Below, piece after piece: positions 1 through 7,618 of a DNA stretch of 12,081 nucleotides. Origin of the DNA: Acetofilamentum sp. (GTDB taxonomy: Bacteria; Bacteroidota; Bacteroidia; Bacteroidales; DTU049). Below the pieces are notes generated by a model. The model was not told the DNA's origin and ran no database searches. It saw only the letters and a list, made by a program, of their open reading frames with translations. The DNA is taken from contig DYON01000059.1 in assembly GCA_020720525.1 (NCBI GenBank), positions 1-12,081 of the forward strand, written 5' to 3'. The translations under genes were made by a program, and so were the position numbers. Position 1 is the first letter of the stretch, and each line of letters opens with the position of its first letter.

Positions 1-96
1 TTCTACTTTAAACGAAACAAGGTAGCAAAATGTTTTGTTTTTCATTACCTTTGCTCACGAATTGGTTATTTTAATAATCAGTTTACAGCTTCAAAG

Positions 97-140
97 CCAA
101 CTCTTTGGGGTGAGCAAGCCCCAAAGGTTGGTTTTGTTTT
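97..140 (+). terminator. Intrinsic terminator of a gene left of the window
   Basis: A strong hairpin pairs CCAAC-T-CTTTGGGG (97-110) with CCCCAAAG-GTTGG (119-131) around an 8-nt loop, with a single bulged T. It is followed directly by TTTTGTTTTT (132-141). The polarity (U-tract on the right) fits a plus-strand gene that ends before the window starts. No gene end is visible in bases 1-96, so the owner is inferred. Confidence 0.6.
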
Positions 141-173
141 TACGCGGCAAATATAATATTTTTTTCGATAAAC

Positions 174-211
174 AAAAAAAAAAAAACGACCAATTAGTTT
201 TGTCGTTTTTT
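174..211 (-). terminator. Probable tpx terminator (bidirectional shape)
   Basis: AAAAAACGAC (181-190) and GTCGTTTTTT (202-211) form a perfect inverted repeat with an 11-nt loop. Read on the minus strand, the hairpin is followed by an uninterrupted run of 13 T (complement of the A-run 174-186), an excellent U-tract for transcripts coming from tpx. The plus-strand reading also ends in six T, so it could work both ways. It lies about 115 nt past the tpx stop codon. Confidence 0.55.
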
Positions 212-271
212 CCTGCAAATACGAATACCAACAAGAATCATATTTTGTTCAAATAATTCTATCGGTATTTA

Positions 272-324
272 CCAATTAATGAAATATATGACATTCCATT
301 GGATCATCATATATTTCAAATTGG
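272..324. repeat. Long AT-rich stem-loop directly after tpx
   Basis: An 11-bp perfect inverted repeat pairs GAAATATATGA (281-291) with TCATATATTTC (307-317). An outer stem CCAATT (272-277)/AATTGG (319-324) extends it, and the loop contains a small TCCA-T-TGGA palindrome. It starts 2 nt past the tpx stop codon on the minus strand. It lacks a U-tract, so it is more likely a 3'-end stabilising or protein-binding structure than the terminator itself; that role is inference. Confidence 0.45.
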
Positions 325-326
325 GA

Positions 327-839
327 TTACTGTAAGTTCTTAACTGCTTGTAATGCCTTTTCGTAGTTGGGTTCGTTGGTCACTTCGCTCACATATTCCA
401 CATGAACAACTTTTCCATTTTGATCGACAACCACAACTCCACGAGCAAGAAGTCCGAGTTCTTCAATCATAAAACCATATTTTTCGGCAAATTCACGACC
501 TTTTGAATCGCTAAGTGTAATGGCTTTTTCTATTCCTTCGGCTCCGCAAAAACGTTTCAGAGCAAAAGGCAAGTCCATCGAAATGGTCAATACAACAACA
601 TTTTCGTGGTTGGTGGCTTCTACATTGAATTTGCGAGTTTGTGCTGCACATACCGATGTGTCGATAGATGGCATAGCAGAAATAATGCGGATTTTACCAT
701 CAAAATTGCTTAGCTTAACTGGAGCCAAATCGTTGTTGAGTGCAGTGAAATCGGGAGCCTGAACTCCTACTTCAATCATGTTGCCCGAAATGGTAAGCGG
801 GTTACCGCCAAATGTTATGATTCCTTCGTTTCTTTTCAT
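327..839 (-). CDS. tpx: Thiol peroxidase Tpx (atypical 2-Cys peroxiredoxin)
   Basis: Encodes a 170-residue protein, the usual length for the Tpx subfamily of peroxiredoxins. These are soluble enzymes that reduce hydrogen peroxide and organic hydroperoxides using thioredoxin. The peroxidatic cysteine is C64 in the PSIDTSVC motif (T61 completes the active-site T-x-x-C), with QTRKFN following as in other Tpx proteins. The resolving cysteine is C98 in RFCGAEG, so the pair needed for the intramolecular disulfide is intact. The active-site arginine is probably R133 (LLARGV). The N-terminus, ITFGGNPLTISG, is the characteristic Tpx beta-hairpin, and there is no signal peptide, so it should be cytoplasmic. 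The gene is divergent from the UbiD-family gene with 70 bp between the start codons. I see no clear TAnnTTTG element on the minus strand here; the nearest is TTCGTTTG, one mismatch, at about 891-898. Confidence 0.95.
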   Translation of the reverse strand: MKRNEGIITFGGNPLTISGNMIEVGVQAPDFTALNNDLAPVKLSNFDGKIRIISAMPSIDTSVCAAQTRKFNVEATNHENVVVLTISMDLPFALKRFCGAEGIEKAITLSDSKGREFAEKYGFMIEELGLLARGVVVVDQNGKVVHVEYVSEVTNEPNYEKALQAVKNLQ

Positions 840-846
840 AATTCGT

Positions 847-854
847 TATTTTTG
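847..854 (+). promoter_or_regulatory. -7 element (TATTTTTG) for the UbiD-family gene
   Basis: TATTTTTG matches the Bacteroidota -7 consensus TAnnTTTG exactly and lies 55 nt upstream of the ATG at 910. No convincing -33 TTG/TTTG at the usual spacing is visible, because that position falls inside the start of tpx. Confidence 0.4.
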
Positions 855-873
855 CGTTTCTTTGTCAACAATT

Positions 874-903
874 GTACCTCGGTACTATCACAAACGAATT
901 CGT
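874..903. promoter_or_regulatory. Two palindromes in the tpx/UbiD divergent intergenic region
   Basis: GTACC-tc-GGTAC (874-885) and the perfect 10-bp palindrome ACGAATTCGT (894-903) lie 8 nt apart between the divergent start codons. Such symmetry is what a dimeric repressor or activator would bind, but no known operator consensus is recognised and chance occurrence is possible. Confidence 0.25.
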
Positions 904-909
904 GTCATA

Positions 910-2739
910 ATGGCATTTTTTTCTCTTTCGGAAACAATAGAAAAACTCAGCGAGAGCCGACAGGCTATTGAAATAAACAGGTCTGTAAATACCGAATTGG
1001 AGCTGTCAGAAATTGCTGACAGAATGGCTTCGGTTGGAAACAACAGCAAAACTTTGGTTTTCACCAACAATGCGACCGATTTCCCTTTGGTCATCAATTT
1101 GTTTTCAACCGAAAAACAGACCGACACGCTGCTAGGCCTTTCGGGCGAAGATGGTTATTTTGCTCGTTTGAACGCATTGCTTTCGTTGCCCGAAAAAGGA
1201 ATTTCGCTGTCGCCAGCCCTACTCAAAACGGTAGCTCCATTGCGCAAACTGGGTCCCAAGAAACTGAGAGGGACTGGTCGTTGTCAGAAATTGACGATGA
1301 AGCAGCCCAATCTCGATTTGCTCCCAATAATGAAATGCTGGCCTTTCGATGGCGGACGATTCATCACATTGCCGCTTGTACACACGATCCATCCCGATAC
1401 TGGGCAGCAAAACACAGGAATGTATCGTATGCAGGTTTTCGACGGACAAACAACAGGTATGCACTGGCATCGGCACAAAGGAGGGGCAGCGCATTTCGAA
1501 GCTTGGAAGAAAAAAGGTGGAAAAATGCCAGTTACTGTTACTTTGGGAGGCGATCCAGTATTCACCTATGCAGCCACAGCACCTCTTCCCGAAGGAATAA
1601 GCGAGTACATGCTTGCGGGATTCATGAAAAACGAAAAAGCTCGATTGGTTCGCAGTCGGATAAATAAAATATGGATTCCCGAAAGCAGCGATTTTGTGAT
1701 TGAAGGATATATCGATACTGCAGAGCCTTTCCGAATCGAAGGTCCGTTTGGCGACCACACGGGGTTTTATTCGTTGCCCGATGAGTACCCGATTTTTCAC
1801 ATCACGGCAATCAGCTATCGCAAAAATGCCATGTATCCTTCAACATTGGTTGGAGTTCCACCAAAAGAAGATAAATGGTTGGGCGATGCTACAAGTCGGA
1901 TATTTTTTCCGCTGATTCAAAAAACGCTGTTGCCCGAAATCACCGACATGGTTCTTCCGGCCGAAGGCGGTTTTCATAATTTGGCATTGGTGAAAATTAA
2001 AAAAAGCTATCCTGGTCAAGCTGTAAAAGCCATGCATGCTCTTTGGGGTGCAGGACAAATGATGTTTACCAAAGTGATTGTTGTTTTCGGCGATGAAACC
2101 GATATTCGCAATCCTCAATCTGTTTTGAAAGCGCTCGATCAGAATTTTAGTCCGGTGAACGATTTGCACATGTCGGCTGGTCCGTACGATGTACTCGACC
2201 ATGCAGCTCAGTCGTTTTCGCATGGTGGAAAGGCGGGATTCGACTGCACAACAAAACTTCCCGAAGAGAAGAAGAGCAACTCCGAATCGTCAAACAACTT
2301 GAATACAAATTCAATGCGCGCTATCAGCAATTCGCTGCATATTATTTTCTCTGACCACGCTGTTTCGGAAAGTGGAAATTTGTTTTTGTCGATCACTGCC
2401 GATAATGGTCACAAAGCATCGGGTATTTATGTGATTGCTGATAGCCAGATGGAAAAAGCTCCCAACGATATTTTGTTGTGGCATATTCTTTCGGCCATCG
2501 ACCCTGGTCGCGATTTTTCGCTTGTTCGAAGCACTTCGTCCGATGGAGTATTGGTGATAAATGCTTGCACCACAGGCAAAAGAGCTGTTCCGAGCTTTCG
2601 TTGGCCAGCTGCAACTGTTATGAATATTGAAACACAAAAGCTGGTTGACGAACGATGGACAGAATACGAAATTGGAGCTTTTATAGAAAGTCCTTCGAAG
2701 CGTCTTGCTATGCTGCAAAGCGAATCGTATTTAAAATAA
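910..2739 (+). CDS. UbiD-family prenylated-FMN-dependent decarboxylase
   Basis: A 609-residue UbiD-family decarboxylase. Family members use prenylated FMN (made by UbiX) and a divalent metal for reversible decarboxylation of aromatic or alpha,beta-unsaturated acids. Related long Bacteroidota proteins are usually named menaquinone biosynthesis decarboxylase, but the substrate cannot be read from sequence. The cofactor/metal region is NTGMYRMQVFDGQTTGMHWHRHKGG at 168-192. R173, and E277 plus D282 in EGPFGDHTGFYS, match by motif the catalytic Arg-Glu-Glu/Asp triad. At 609 residues it is longer than the roughly 500-residue E. coli UbiD; the excess is mainly beyond residue 450, after a Ser/Asn-rich linker (456-468). 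The ATG at 910 was chosen over one at 778, which would overlap tpx and add 44 non-family residues. It ends convergent with the threonine dehydrogenase gene, 45 bp apart. No ubiX is in the window. Confidence 0.9.
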   Translation: MAFFSLSETIEKLSESRQAIEINRSVNTELELSEIADRMASVGNNSKTLVFTNNATDFPLVINLFSTEKQTDTLLGLSGEDGYFARLNALLSLPEKGISLSPALLKTVAPLRKLGPKKLRGTGRCQKLTMKQPNLDLLPIMKCWPFDGGRFITLPLVHTIHPDTGQQNTGMYRMQVFDGQTTGMHWHRHKGGAAHFEAWKKKGGKMPVTVTLGGDPVFTYAATAPLPEGISEYMLAGFMKNEKARLVRSRINKIWIPESSDFVIEGYIDTAEPFRIEGPFGDHTGFYSLPDEYPIFHITAISYRKNAMYPSTLVGVPPKEDKWLGDATSRIFFPLIQKTLLPEITDMVLPAEGGFHNLALVKIKKSYPGQAVKAMHALWGAGQMMFTKVIVVFGDETDIRNPQSVLKALDQNFSPVNDLHMSAGPYDVLDHAAQSFSHGGKAGFDCTTKLPEEKKSNSESSNNLNTNSMRAISNSLHIIFSDHAVSESGNLFLSITADNGHKASGIYVIADSQMEKAPNDILLWHILSAIDPGRDFSLVRSTSSDGVLVINACTTGKRAVPSFRWPAATVMNIETQKLVDERWTEYEIGAFIESPSKRLAMLQSESYLK

Positions 2740-2784
2740 AAATGCCGCACTTATGCATGGGAAATTACTCTATTATTTCTGAAT

Positions 2785-3744
2785 TTAGATAAGCCCTTTT
2801 TCGTGCTTAATGCGGATATTTTTCAGCATATCTTGCGTCATTGCATCGAGGTCGAAAGCTGGTTTCCAGTCCCATTCGGCACGAGCGGCAGAATCGTCGA
2901 TACTGTCGGGCCAGCTATCGGCAATGGCTTGGCGGTAGTCGGGAGCATAATCGATGCTAAAATCGGGTTGATATTTTTTGATACTTTCGGCAAGTTCGTC
3001 CACGCTAAAACTCATGGCTCCAACATTGAAATTGGCATGGTGTTTCAAAGTGTCAAAATCGGCTTTTAATAAGTCGATTGTTGCCTTAATACAATCGGGC
3101 ATGTACATCATCGGTAGGCGAGTTTCGGCACTTACAAAGCAGGTGTATTTGTTGAATTTCACTGCATCGTAATAAATGGCAACTGCATAATCGGTGGTGC
3201 CGCCGCCAGGTAATGTTTCGTGGCTAATAATACCTGGGTAGCGCAATCCGCGAACATCGAGTCCGTATTTTTTCACGTAATAATCGCCGAGCAGTTCACC
3301 GGCAACCTTGGTGATTCCATACATGGTTGTTGGTTCAAGAATGGTTTCCTGTGGAGTGTTTTCGCGTGGCGTGGTTGGGCCAAAAGCCGCAATAGAGCTT
3401 GGAACCAGAACGCGATCCATTTTCATTTCGCGTGCAACCTCAAAAGTATTAATCAGAGCGTTGATGTTCACATCCCAAGCCAGAGAGGGATTTTTTTCAC
3501 CATTGGCCGAAAGAATTGCAGCCAAATTGATGATGGTGTCGATATTGTATTTTTTGCTGATTTCAGCAATGGCATTTCTGTCGCGTGCATCGAGAGTTTC
3601 CATGGGACCTTCCTCCAAAGCGCTTCCCGCTTTGATGCAAAGGTCGGAAGCAACAACATTTTGAATACCAAAATCTTTGCGTAGTTGGAGAGTGAGTTCC
3701 GAACCAATTTGCCCGCAGGCGCCAATCACCAAAATATTTTTCAT
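2785..3744 (-). CDS. tdh: L-threonine 3-dehydrogenase, SDR (epimerase-like) type
   Basis: A 319-residue extended short-chain dehydrogenase. The N-terminal Rossmann motif GACGQIG (8-14) binds NAD, with D34 at the end of the second strand indicating NAD rather than NADP preference. Catalytic residues are Y142 and K146 (YGITK), with S116/S117 before them. The stretch RYPGIISHETLPGGGTTDYA (168-187) is the signature that separates SDR-type threonine dehydrogenases from sugar-nucleotide epimerases. The expected reaction is L-threonine + NAD+ to 2-amino-3-ketobutyrate + NADH, in the cytoplasm. This family is unrelated to the zinc-dependent Tdh of E. coli; the symbol is given by function. The adjacent divergent kbl encodes the next enzyme, which strongly supports the assignment. 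The start (ATG at 3744) gives a complete N-terminal strand MKNILVIG. Confidence 0.92.
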   Translation of the reverse strand: MKNILVIGACGQIGSELTLQLRKDFGIQNVVASDLCIKAGSALEEGPMETLDARDRNAIAEISKKYNIDTIINLAAILSANGEKNPSLAWDVNINALINTFEVAREMKMDRVLVPSSIAAFGPTTPRENTPQETILEPTTMYGITKVAGELLGDYYVKKYGLDVRGLRYPGIISHETLPGGGTTDYAVAIYYDAVKFNKYTCFVSAETRLPMMYMPDCIKATIDLLKADFDTLKHHANFNVGAMSFSVDELAESIKKYQPDFSIDYAPDYRQAIADSWPDSIDDSAARAEWDWKPAFDLDAMTQDMLKNIRIKHEKGLI

Positions 3745-3770
3745 TCTTTTTGTTTTGAAATATTGAAGCG

Positions 3771-3778
3771 CAAAAATA
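3771..3778 (-). promoter_or_regulatory. -7 element (TATTTTTG) for threonine dehydrogenase
   Basis: On the minus strand the sequence reads TATTTTTG, an exact TAnnTTTG match, 26 nt upstream of the start codon at 3744. The 169-bp divergent region 3745-3913 also carries the opposing kbl element. Confidence 0.45.
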
Positions 3779-3880
3779 GAGTTTTTTTGAACAGAAAGCC
3801 TATATTTACAACGAAAGTTTTGACAGCTAAAGAGTTGACTATTGTCATTGATATAAACAACTCAGTTTTTTAAAATTCCC

Positions 3881-3888
3881 TAACTTTG
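3881..3888 (+). promoter_or_regulatory. -7 element (TAACTTTG) for kbl
   Basis: TAACTTTG is an exact TAnnTTTG match 25 nt upstream of the kbl ATG, implying a leader of about 20 nt. The leader is A-rich (aattaaacaaaatact) with no Shine-Dalgarno sequence, as usual in this phylum. Confidence 0.5.
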
Positions 3889-3913
3889 TCGCAGAACAAT
3901 TAAACAAAATACT

Positions 3914-5158
3914 ATGTACGGTAAAATAAAGGAACATTTGAACAACGAACTTGCTGCCATACGCGAAGCAGGCCTTTTCAAAACTGAAAGAATTATCGAA
4001 AGCGAACAAGGAGCCGAAATTGTTGTTAAAGGAAAAAAGGTGTTGAACTTTTGTGCCAACAATTATCTTGGTCTTTCGTCGCATCCCGAATTGATTAAAG
4101 CTGCACACGAAGAAATTGATCGTCGTGGCTACGGGCTTTCGTCGGTTCGCTTCATTTGTGGAACACAAGATATTCACAAAGAACTTGAAAAAAAGGTTTC
4201 GGACTTTTTGGGAATGGAAGACACTATTCTGTTTTCGTCGGCATTCGACGCCAACGGAGCTGTATTTGAACCATTGCTTGGTCCCGACGATGCTATTATT
4301 AGCGACGCACTCAATCATGCATCTATTATCGATGGCGTTCGTCTTTGCAAAGCTCAGCGTTGGGCATACAAACACAGCGATATGCGCGACGTTGAGGAAG
4401 AAGACCCTGCTACAGGAAAAACCGCCAAAGGTCTCGAGCGTTGCCTCAAAGAAGCACGCGAAAATGGTTGCCGTTTTATAATGATTGCTACCGACGGTGT
4501 TTTCAGTATGGACGGTGATATTGCAATTCTGAAAGAAATTTGCGATTTGGCCGACAAATACGATGCGATGGTAATGGTTGACGACAGCCATTCAACAGGT
4601 TTTATGGGTAAAACTGGACGTGGAACCCACGAATTTAGAGGTGTTATGGGGCGCGTCGATATTATCACAACCACTTTCGGCAAAGCACTTGGTGGAGCAT
4701 CGGGTGGTTGCATCAGCGGGCCAAAAGAAATTATTGACTGGATGCGCAACAAAGCTCGTCCGTATTTGTTTTCGAACACCGTTGCGCCTGCAGTAGTTGG
4801 TGGCACAATCAAGGTGATTGATTTGCTTACAGCCTCAACCGAATTGCGCGACAAACTCGAAACAAACACAAAACTTTTCCGCTCAAAAATGACCGAAGCT
4901 GGCTTCGATATTATTCCTGGCGAACATCCAATCACACCAATTATGTTTGGAAAATATCCCGATTGCTCCAAACTGGCGGTGAAATTTGGCGAACGTATGC
5001 TCGAAGAAGGAATTTACGTTACTCCATTCTCATTTCCCGTTGTACCAAAAGGAAAAGACCGCATTCGCGTTCAGATTTCGGCAGGACATAGCACCGAACA
5101 TGTGGAAAAAGCCATTGCGGCTTTCATAAAAGTTGGCAAAGAGCTCGAAATGATATAG
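3914..5158 (+). CDS. kbl: 2-amino-3-ketobutyrate CoA ligase (glycine C-acetyltransferase)
   Basis: A 414-residue fold-type I PLP enzyme of the alpha-oxoamine synthase family. It cleaves 2-amino-3-ketobutyrate with CoA to glycine and acetyl-CoA. Family landmarks are in order: NFCANNYLGLSSHPEL (45-60), SVRFICGTQDIHKELE (77-92), NHASIIDG with the cofactor-stacking H135, VDDSHSTGF (222-230), and the PLP Schiff-base lysine K257 in TTTFGKALGGASGG. These closely follow E. coli Kbl (398 residues). The extra length is one insertion of about 14 residues (EEDPATGKTAKG area, about 161-174) between the DM motif and LKEARE. The substrate of the upstream divergent dehydrogenase makes Kbl the best call over 8-amino-7-oxononanoate synthase; no biotin genes are nearby. 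A strong terminator follows the TAG stop. Confidence 0.95.
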   Translation: MYGKIKEHLNNELAAIREAGLFKTERIIESEQGAEIVVKGKKVLNFCANNYLGLSSHPELIKAAHEEIDRRGYGLSSVRFICGTQDIHKELEKKVSDFLGMEDTILFSSAFDANGAVFEPLLGPDDAIISDALNHASIIDGVRLCKAQRWAYKHSDMRDVEEEDPATGKTAKGLERCLKEARENGCRFIMIATDGVFSMDGDIAILKEICDLADKYDAMVMVDDSHSTGFMGKTGRGTHEFRGVMGRVDIITTTFGKALGGASGGCISGPKEIIDWMRNKARPYLFSNTVAPAVVGGTIKVIDLLTASTELRDKLETNTKLFRSKMTEAGFDIIPGEHPITPIMFGKYPDCSKLAVKFGERMLEEGIYVTPFSFPVVPKGKDRIRVQISAGHSTEHVEKAIAAFIKVGKELEMI

Positions 5159-5173
5159 AAATACTACTTTTCC

Positions 5174-5208
5174 AAAACTCCGTGTCTGTTTGGATTCGGA
5201 GTTTTTTT
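5174..5208 (+). terminator. Intrinsic terminator of kbl
   Basis: AAAACTCCG (5174-5182) pairs with CGGAGTTTT (5197-5205) around a 14-nt loop, and the right arm runs into seven T (5202-5208). It begins 15 nt after the kbl stop. Its right edge nearly touches the stop codon of the converging gene (5210-5212), for which it can serve as a weaker terminator (four T on that side). Confidence 0.75.
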
Positions 5209-5209
5209 G

Positions 5210-7618
5210 TTATAAGCTTACAAATTCTTCAAACAAAGGACAAAAGCCATACATCGATTTGAAAAAAGCTGTGTTTTCGTATTCTTTCCATTGTGTTGGC
5301 ATATATGTAGGTTTAAACACATGCTTGTTTTCCCAGTCGTAGCGATACTCGTCAACAAACAATAAATACTCAATGTACTGCAACATTGTCATAGCTTCGC
5401 AACGCAATTCGGCATCGGGCGCAACTGTAGCCACTTCGCGGTACAGCTTTCTAGCAGTTCCGAGCTGAATATAATTGGACGAATCGGCCAAAATATTGTT
5501 GGGAATTCCTGCAAAACCAAAGAAACTCTTCTCTGCATGCGTTTCGCACGACTTGTAGTAATGAGCCAATATCCAATTGTTGCCATAATACGAAACATTG
5601 AACCAAGCATGAGCAAGCTTGAGTTTGTATTTGTAGCGGTCGCTCGAAGCTGTTTCGGCAGAATCTTGCATTTCTATCATACGATGCAAAATCGCTGCTT
5701 TGTTGATTGAATTTGAGTTGCTAAGTTTGTTGTTCAATATTTCTCCGCGATGCAAGTCGTCGGGTTTAAACAAGTTGCCGCTTAGGTAGTCATGAAATTC
5801 GCCGTTTTCTTTCCACCAGCTCGAAGGCAACTCTTGCCAAACTTTTTCTGCTTCGCGAAAATTGCCTTCTCTAAAAAGCTTGCTCCCTTTGAGTTCCTTG
5901 CATTGATTTATCGACGGTAAATTTTGCAATGCCAAGAATTTCTCCAAACTTTCAGTCTTGTTGCTGTTGATGAATTCGATGAGTTTGTCAATATCGGCCG
6001 GTGTTGCAGACTGATCCATGTATGCAAGAGAATAATAATCGAATTCGTCGGTCTGCTCGTTGTTATCCCTCCAATTGTTGTCGTAGTACCAGCGCCCCGA
6101 TTTATAATCGTCGGCCAGATTCAAAAACAAAATGCTGCGCATCAAATCGTTCTGAGCAAACATGGCTTGCCCGTAGCGCTGGCAAAGCGAATACATGGTC
6201 ATGCTGTTCATTTGTTTGTTCTGCTCGAGACTGTCGAGACTCATGAAAATTTTACCAGCTTTGTTTCTGTTTTCAGGATTACTCAAACTATTTCCCGAAG
6301 AAAGCAAAATCAGGTTTTCAATTGAAGCTTGACGTTGAAAATCGACTGGCATTTTCGAATTGGAGCTATTGAGCATTGCCAATGCAGCCGAATTGTTTTC
6401 GGCCATGGTAAACAAATGCACCAACGCAAGCATATAAAATTGCTTTTCCTCTCCAATTGCCTGCTGGTGAAGCTGCTGCACAACTGAAATCACGTTGTTC
6501 AGGTATTTCATGTCGCTGTCGAAGTTTACACGCAAGTAATCGTCGCGGTTTACATCGTACGAAAAGCCAGCTCTTATACTTGGAGTATTGAGAGTTAGAC
6601 CCGTTGTAAGCAACCAGTCTTCGAGTTTGTTTACTTCGCGCAAAACCAAAAAACTTAGCATGGTGTTTTTGCTATCAAGCGTTACCATTTGCTGCAAAGT
6701 TGGAAGTGTTCGCCCCGGATTATTCAGAATGCTTATTCCCAGAATTGTTGCTCTTTCTTGATTGTTTTGAGCAAGATTTAGTGTTTTCTCAATTGCTGAA
6801 GGACTTCTGTAGAACTGGGTGTACATGCGAAATTTCTTATCGTCGCACTGAGCAAATGCAAGACTCATTTCGTAGTTTGCTGAAATCGAGTCGCCAAGAA
6901 TTGATTTTGAAATAGCGCTATAATGCAATGCCCAAGGAGCAACAATAGTGCTGGTGTCGTATAGGGTAAAAGTTTCATTGTAAAGACTTACACAACCTTC
7001 GAAATCGTTGTTTTGGAAAAGCATACGAATGTGCTGAAAAGCATATCTCTGTTTTAAAAAAGCCGATTTGGTTTGCTTCGAATACTTCCGTATCTGTTTC
7101 ATAATGGAAGCTTTCAGGTTTCCCGAAAGTGCTTTTTGCTCACTGTCTGGTTTTGTCCACGGATCGATATATTGTGCTTCTTTGTATTCGATGGCCTTCG
7201 ACACCATCAGGTAGTTGTAGAAATCCTTGTTTTCTGGTTTGAGCAACTCTTCAATAAAAGTATTGCCTTCGAAGAATTTTTTAAGGGTTTTGCGTTCGGC
7301 ATGCAAATAGAACAATTCTGGATCGGTTTTATATAAGATAACGTCAATATCTTCGGCACGAACAGGATTCTCGAATTGTTTCACCCACTCATTAATATTT
7401 CGTTTTCGATCATTTTCTGAAACAATGGAATTTGAATTGAATAATTCAGCAGTATAAACAAAAGGGAAATAAGCCTGCATTTGCTGAGTCATAATCCGAA
7501 ACATGCTTATGCGTAAATCTTCACCATATTCGGTGTAAGAGCATGTTTTGCCTGAAAAAGGCAACAAGAGAAGCATACCGCTAATCAAATATGCGAAAGA
7601 CTTTTTTAATGTTTTCAT
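5210..7618 (-). CDS. Large exported helical-repeat (TPR-like) protein, function unknown
   Basis: An 802-residue protein not assigned to a named family. Residues 1 to about 25 (MKTLKKSFAYLISGMLLLLP, then FSGKTC) form a signal peptide: basic N-region, hydrophobic core, then a small/polar segment. C26 follows GKT and is not a good lipobox, so periplasmic or cell-surface location is more likely than lipidation. The remainder is almost all amphipathic helix with TPR-like units, for example FQHIRMLFQNNDFEGCVSLY (about 194-213), RYGQAMFAQNDLMRSILFLN (481-500) and KLFREGNFREAEKVWQELPS (580-599). The C-terminal third is rich in aromatic residues (WW, YYGNNW, YY). No catalytic motif is evident. The start overlaps the end of the upstream lipoprotein gene by 38 nt, indicating one operon and probable translational coupling. 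An internal Met at 15 would avoid the overlap but would remove the basic signal-peptide region. A scaffold or surface-assembly role is inference. Confidence 0.8.
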   Translation of the reverse strand: MKTLKKSFAYLISGMLLLLPFSGKTCSYTEYGEDLRISMFRIMTQQMQAYFPFVYTAELFNSNSIVSENDRKRNINEWVKQFENPVRAEDIDVILYKTDPELFYLHAERKTLKKFFEGNTFIEELLKPENKDFYNYLMVSKAIEYKEAQYIDPWTKPDSEQKALSGNLKASIMKQIRKYSKQTKSAFLKQRYAFQHIRMLFQNNDFEGCVSLYNETFTLYDTSTIVAPWALHYSAISKSILGDSISANYEMSLAFAQCDDKKFRMYTQFYRSPSAIEKTLNLAQNNQERATILGISILNNPGRTLPTLQQMVTLDSKNTMLSFLVLREVNKLEDWLLTTGLTLNTPSIRAGFSYDVNRDDYLRVNFDSDMKYLNNVISVVQQLHQQAIGEEKQFYMLALVHLFTMAENNSAALAMLNSSNSKMPVDFQRQASIENLILLSSGNSLSNPENRNKAGKIFMSLDSLEQNKQMNSMTMYSLCQRYGQAMFAQNDLMRSILFLNLADDYKSGRWYYDNNWRDNNEQTDEFDYYSLAYMDQSATPADIDKLIEFINSNKTESLEKFLALQNLPSINQCKELKGSKLFREGNFREAEKVWQELPSSWWKENGEFHDYLSGNLFKPDDLHRGEILNNKLSNSNSINKAAILHRMIEMQDSAETASSDRYKYKLKLAHAWFNVSYYGNNWILAHYYKSCETHAEKSFFGFAGIPNNILADSSNYIQLGTARKLYREVATVAPDAELRCEAMTMLQYIEYLLFVDEYRYDWENKHVFKPTYMPTQWKEYENTAFFKSMYGFCPLFEEFVSL

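Noticed and set aside
35..256. 73-residue open frame on the plus strand near the left edge
   Set aside because: It runs straight through two terminator hairpins and long A/T runs; its composition is low-complexity and it has no plausible protein features.
1219..1800. Open frame of 193 residues antisense to the UbiD-family gene
   Set aside because: Overlaps the catalytic core of the decarboxylase on the opposite strand; composition is typical of an antisense artefact.
3845..4591. Open frame of 248 residues antisense to kbl
   Set aside because: Cys/Phe-rich shadow of a strongly conserved PLP enzyme gene; no domain is recognisable.
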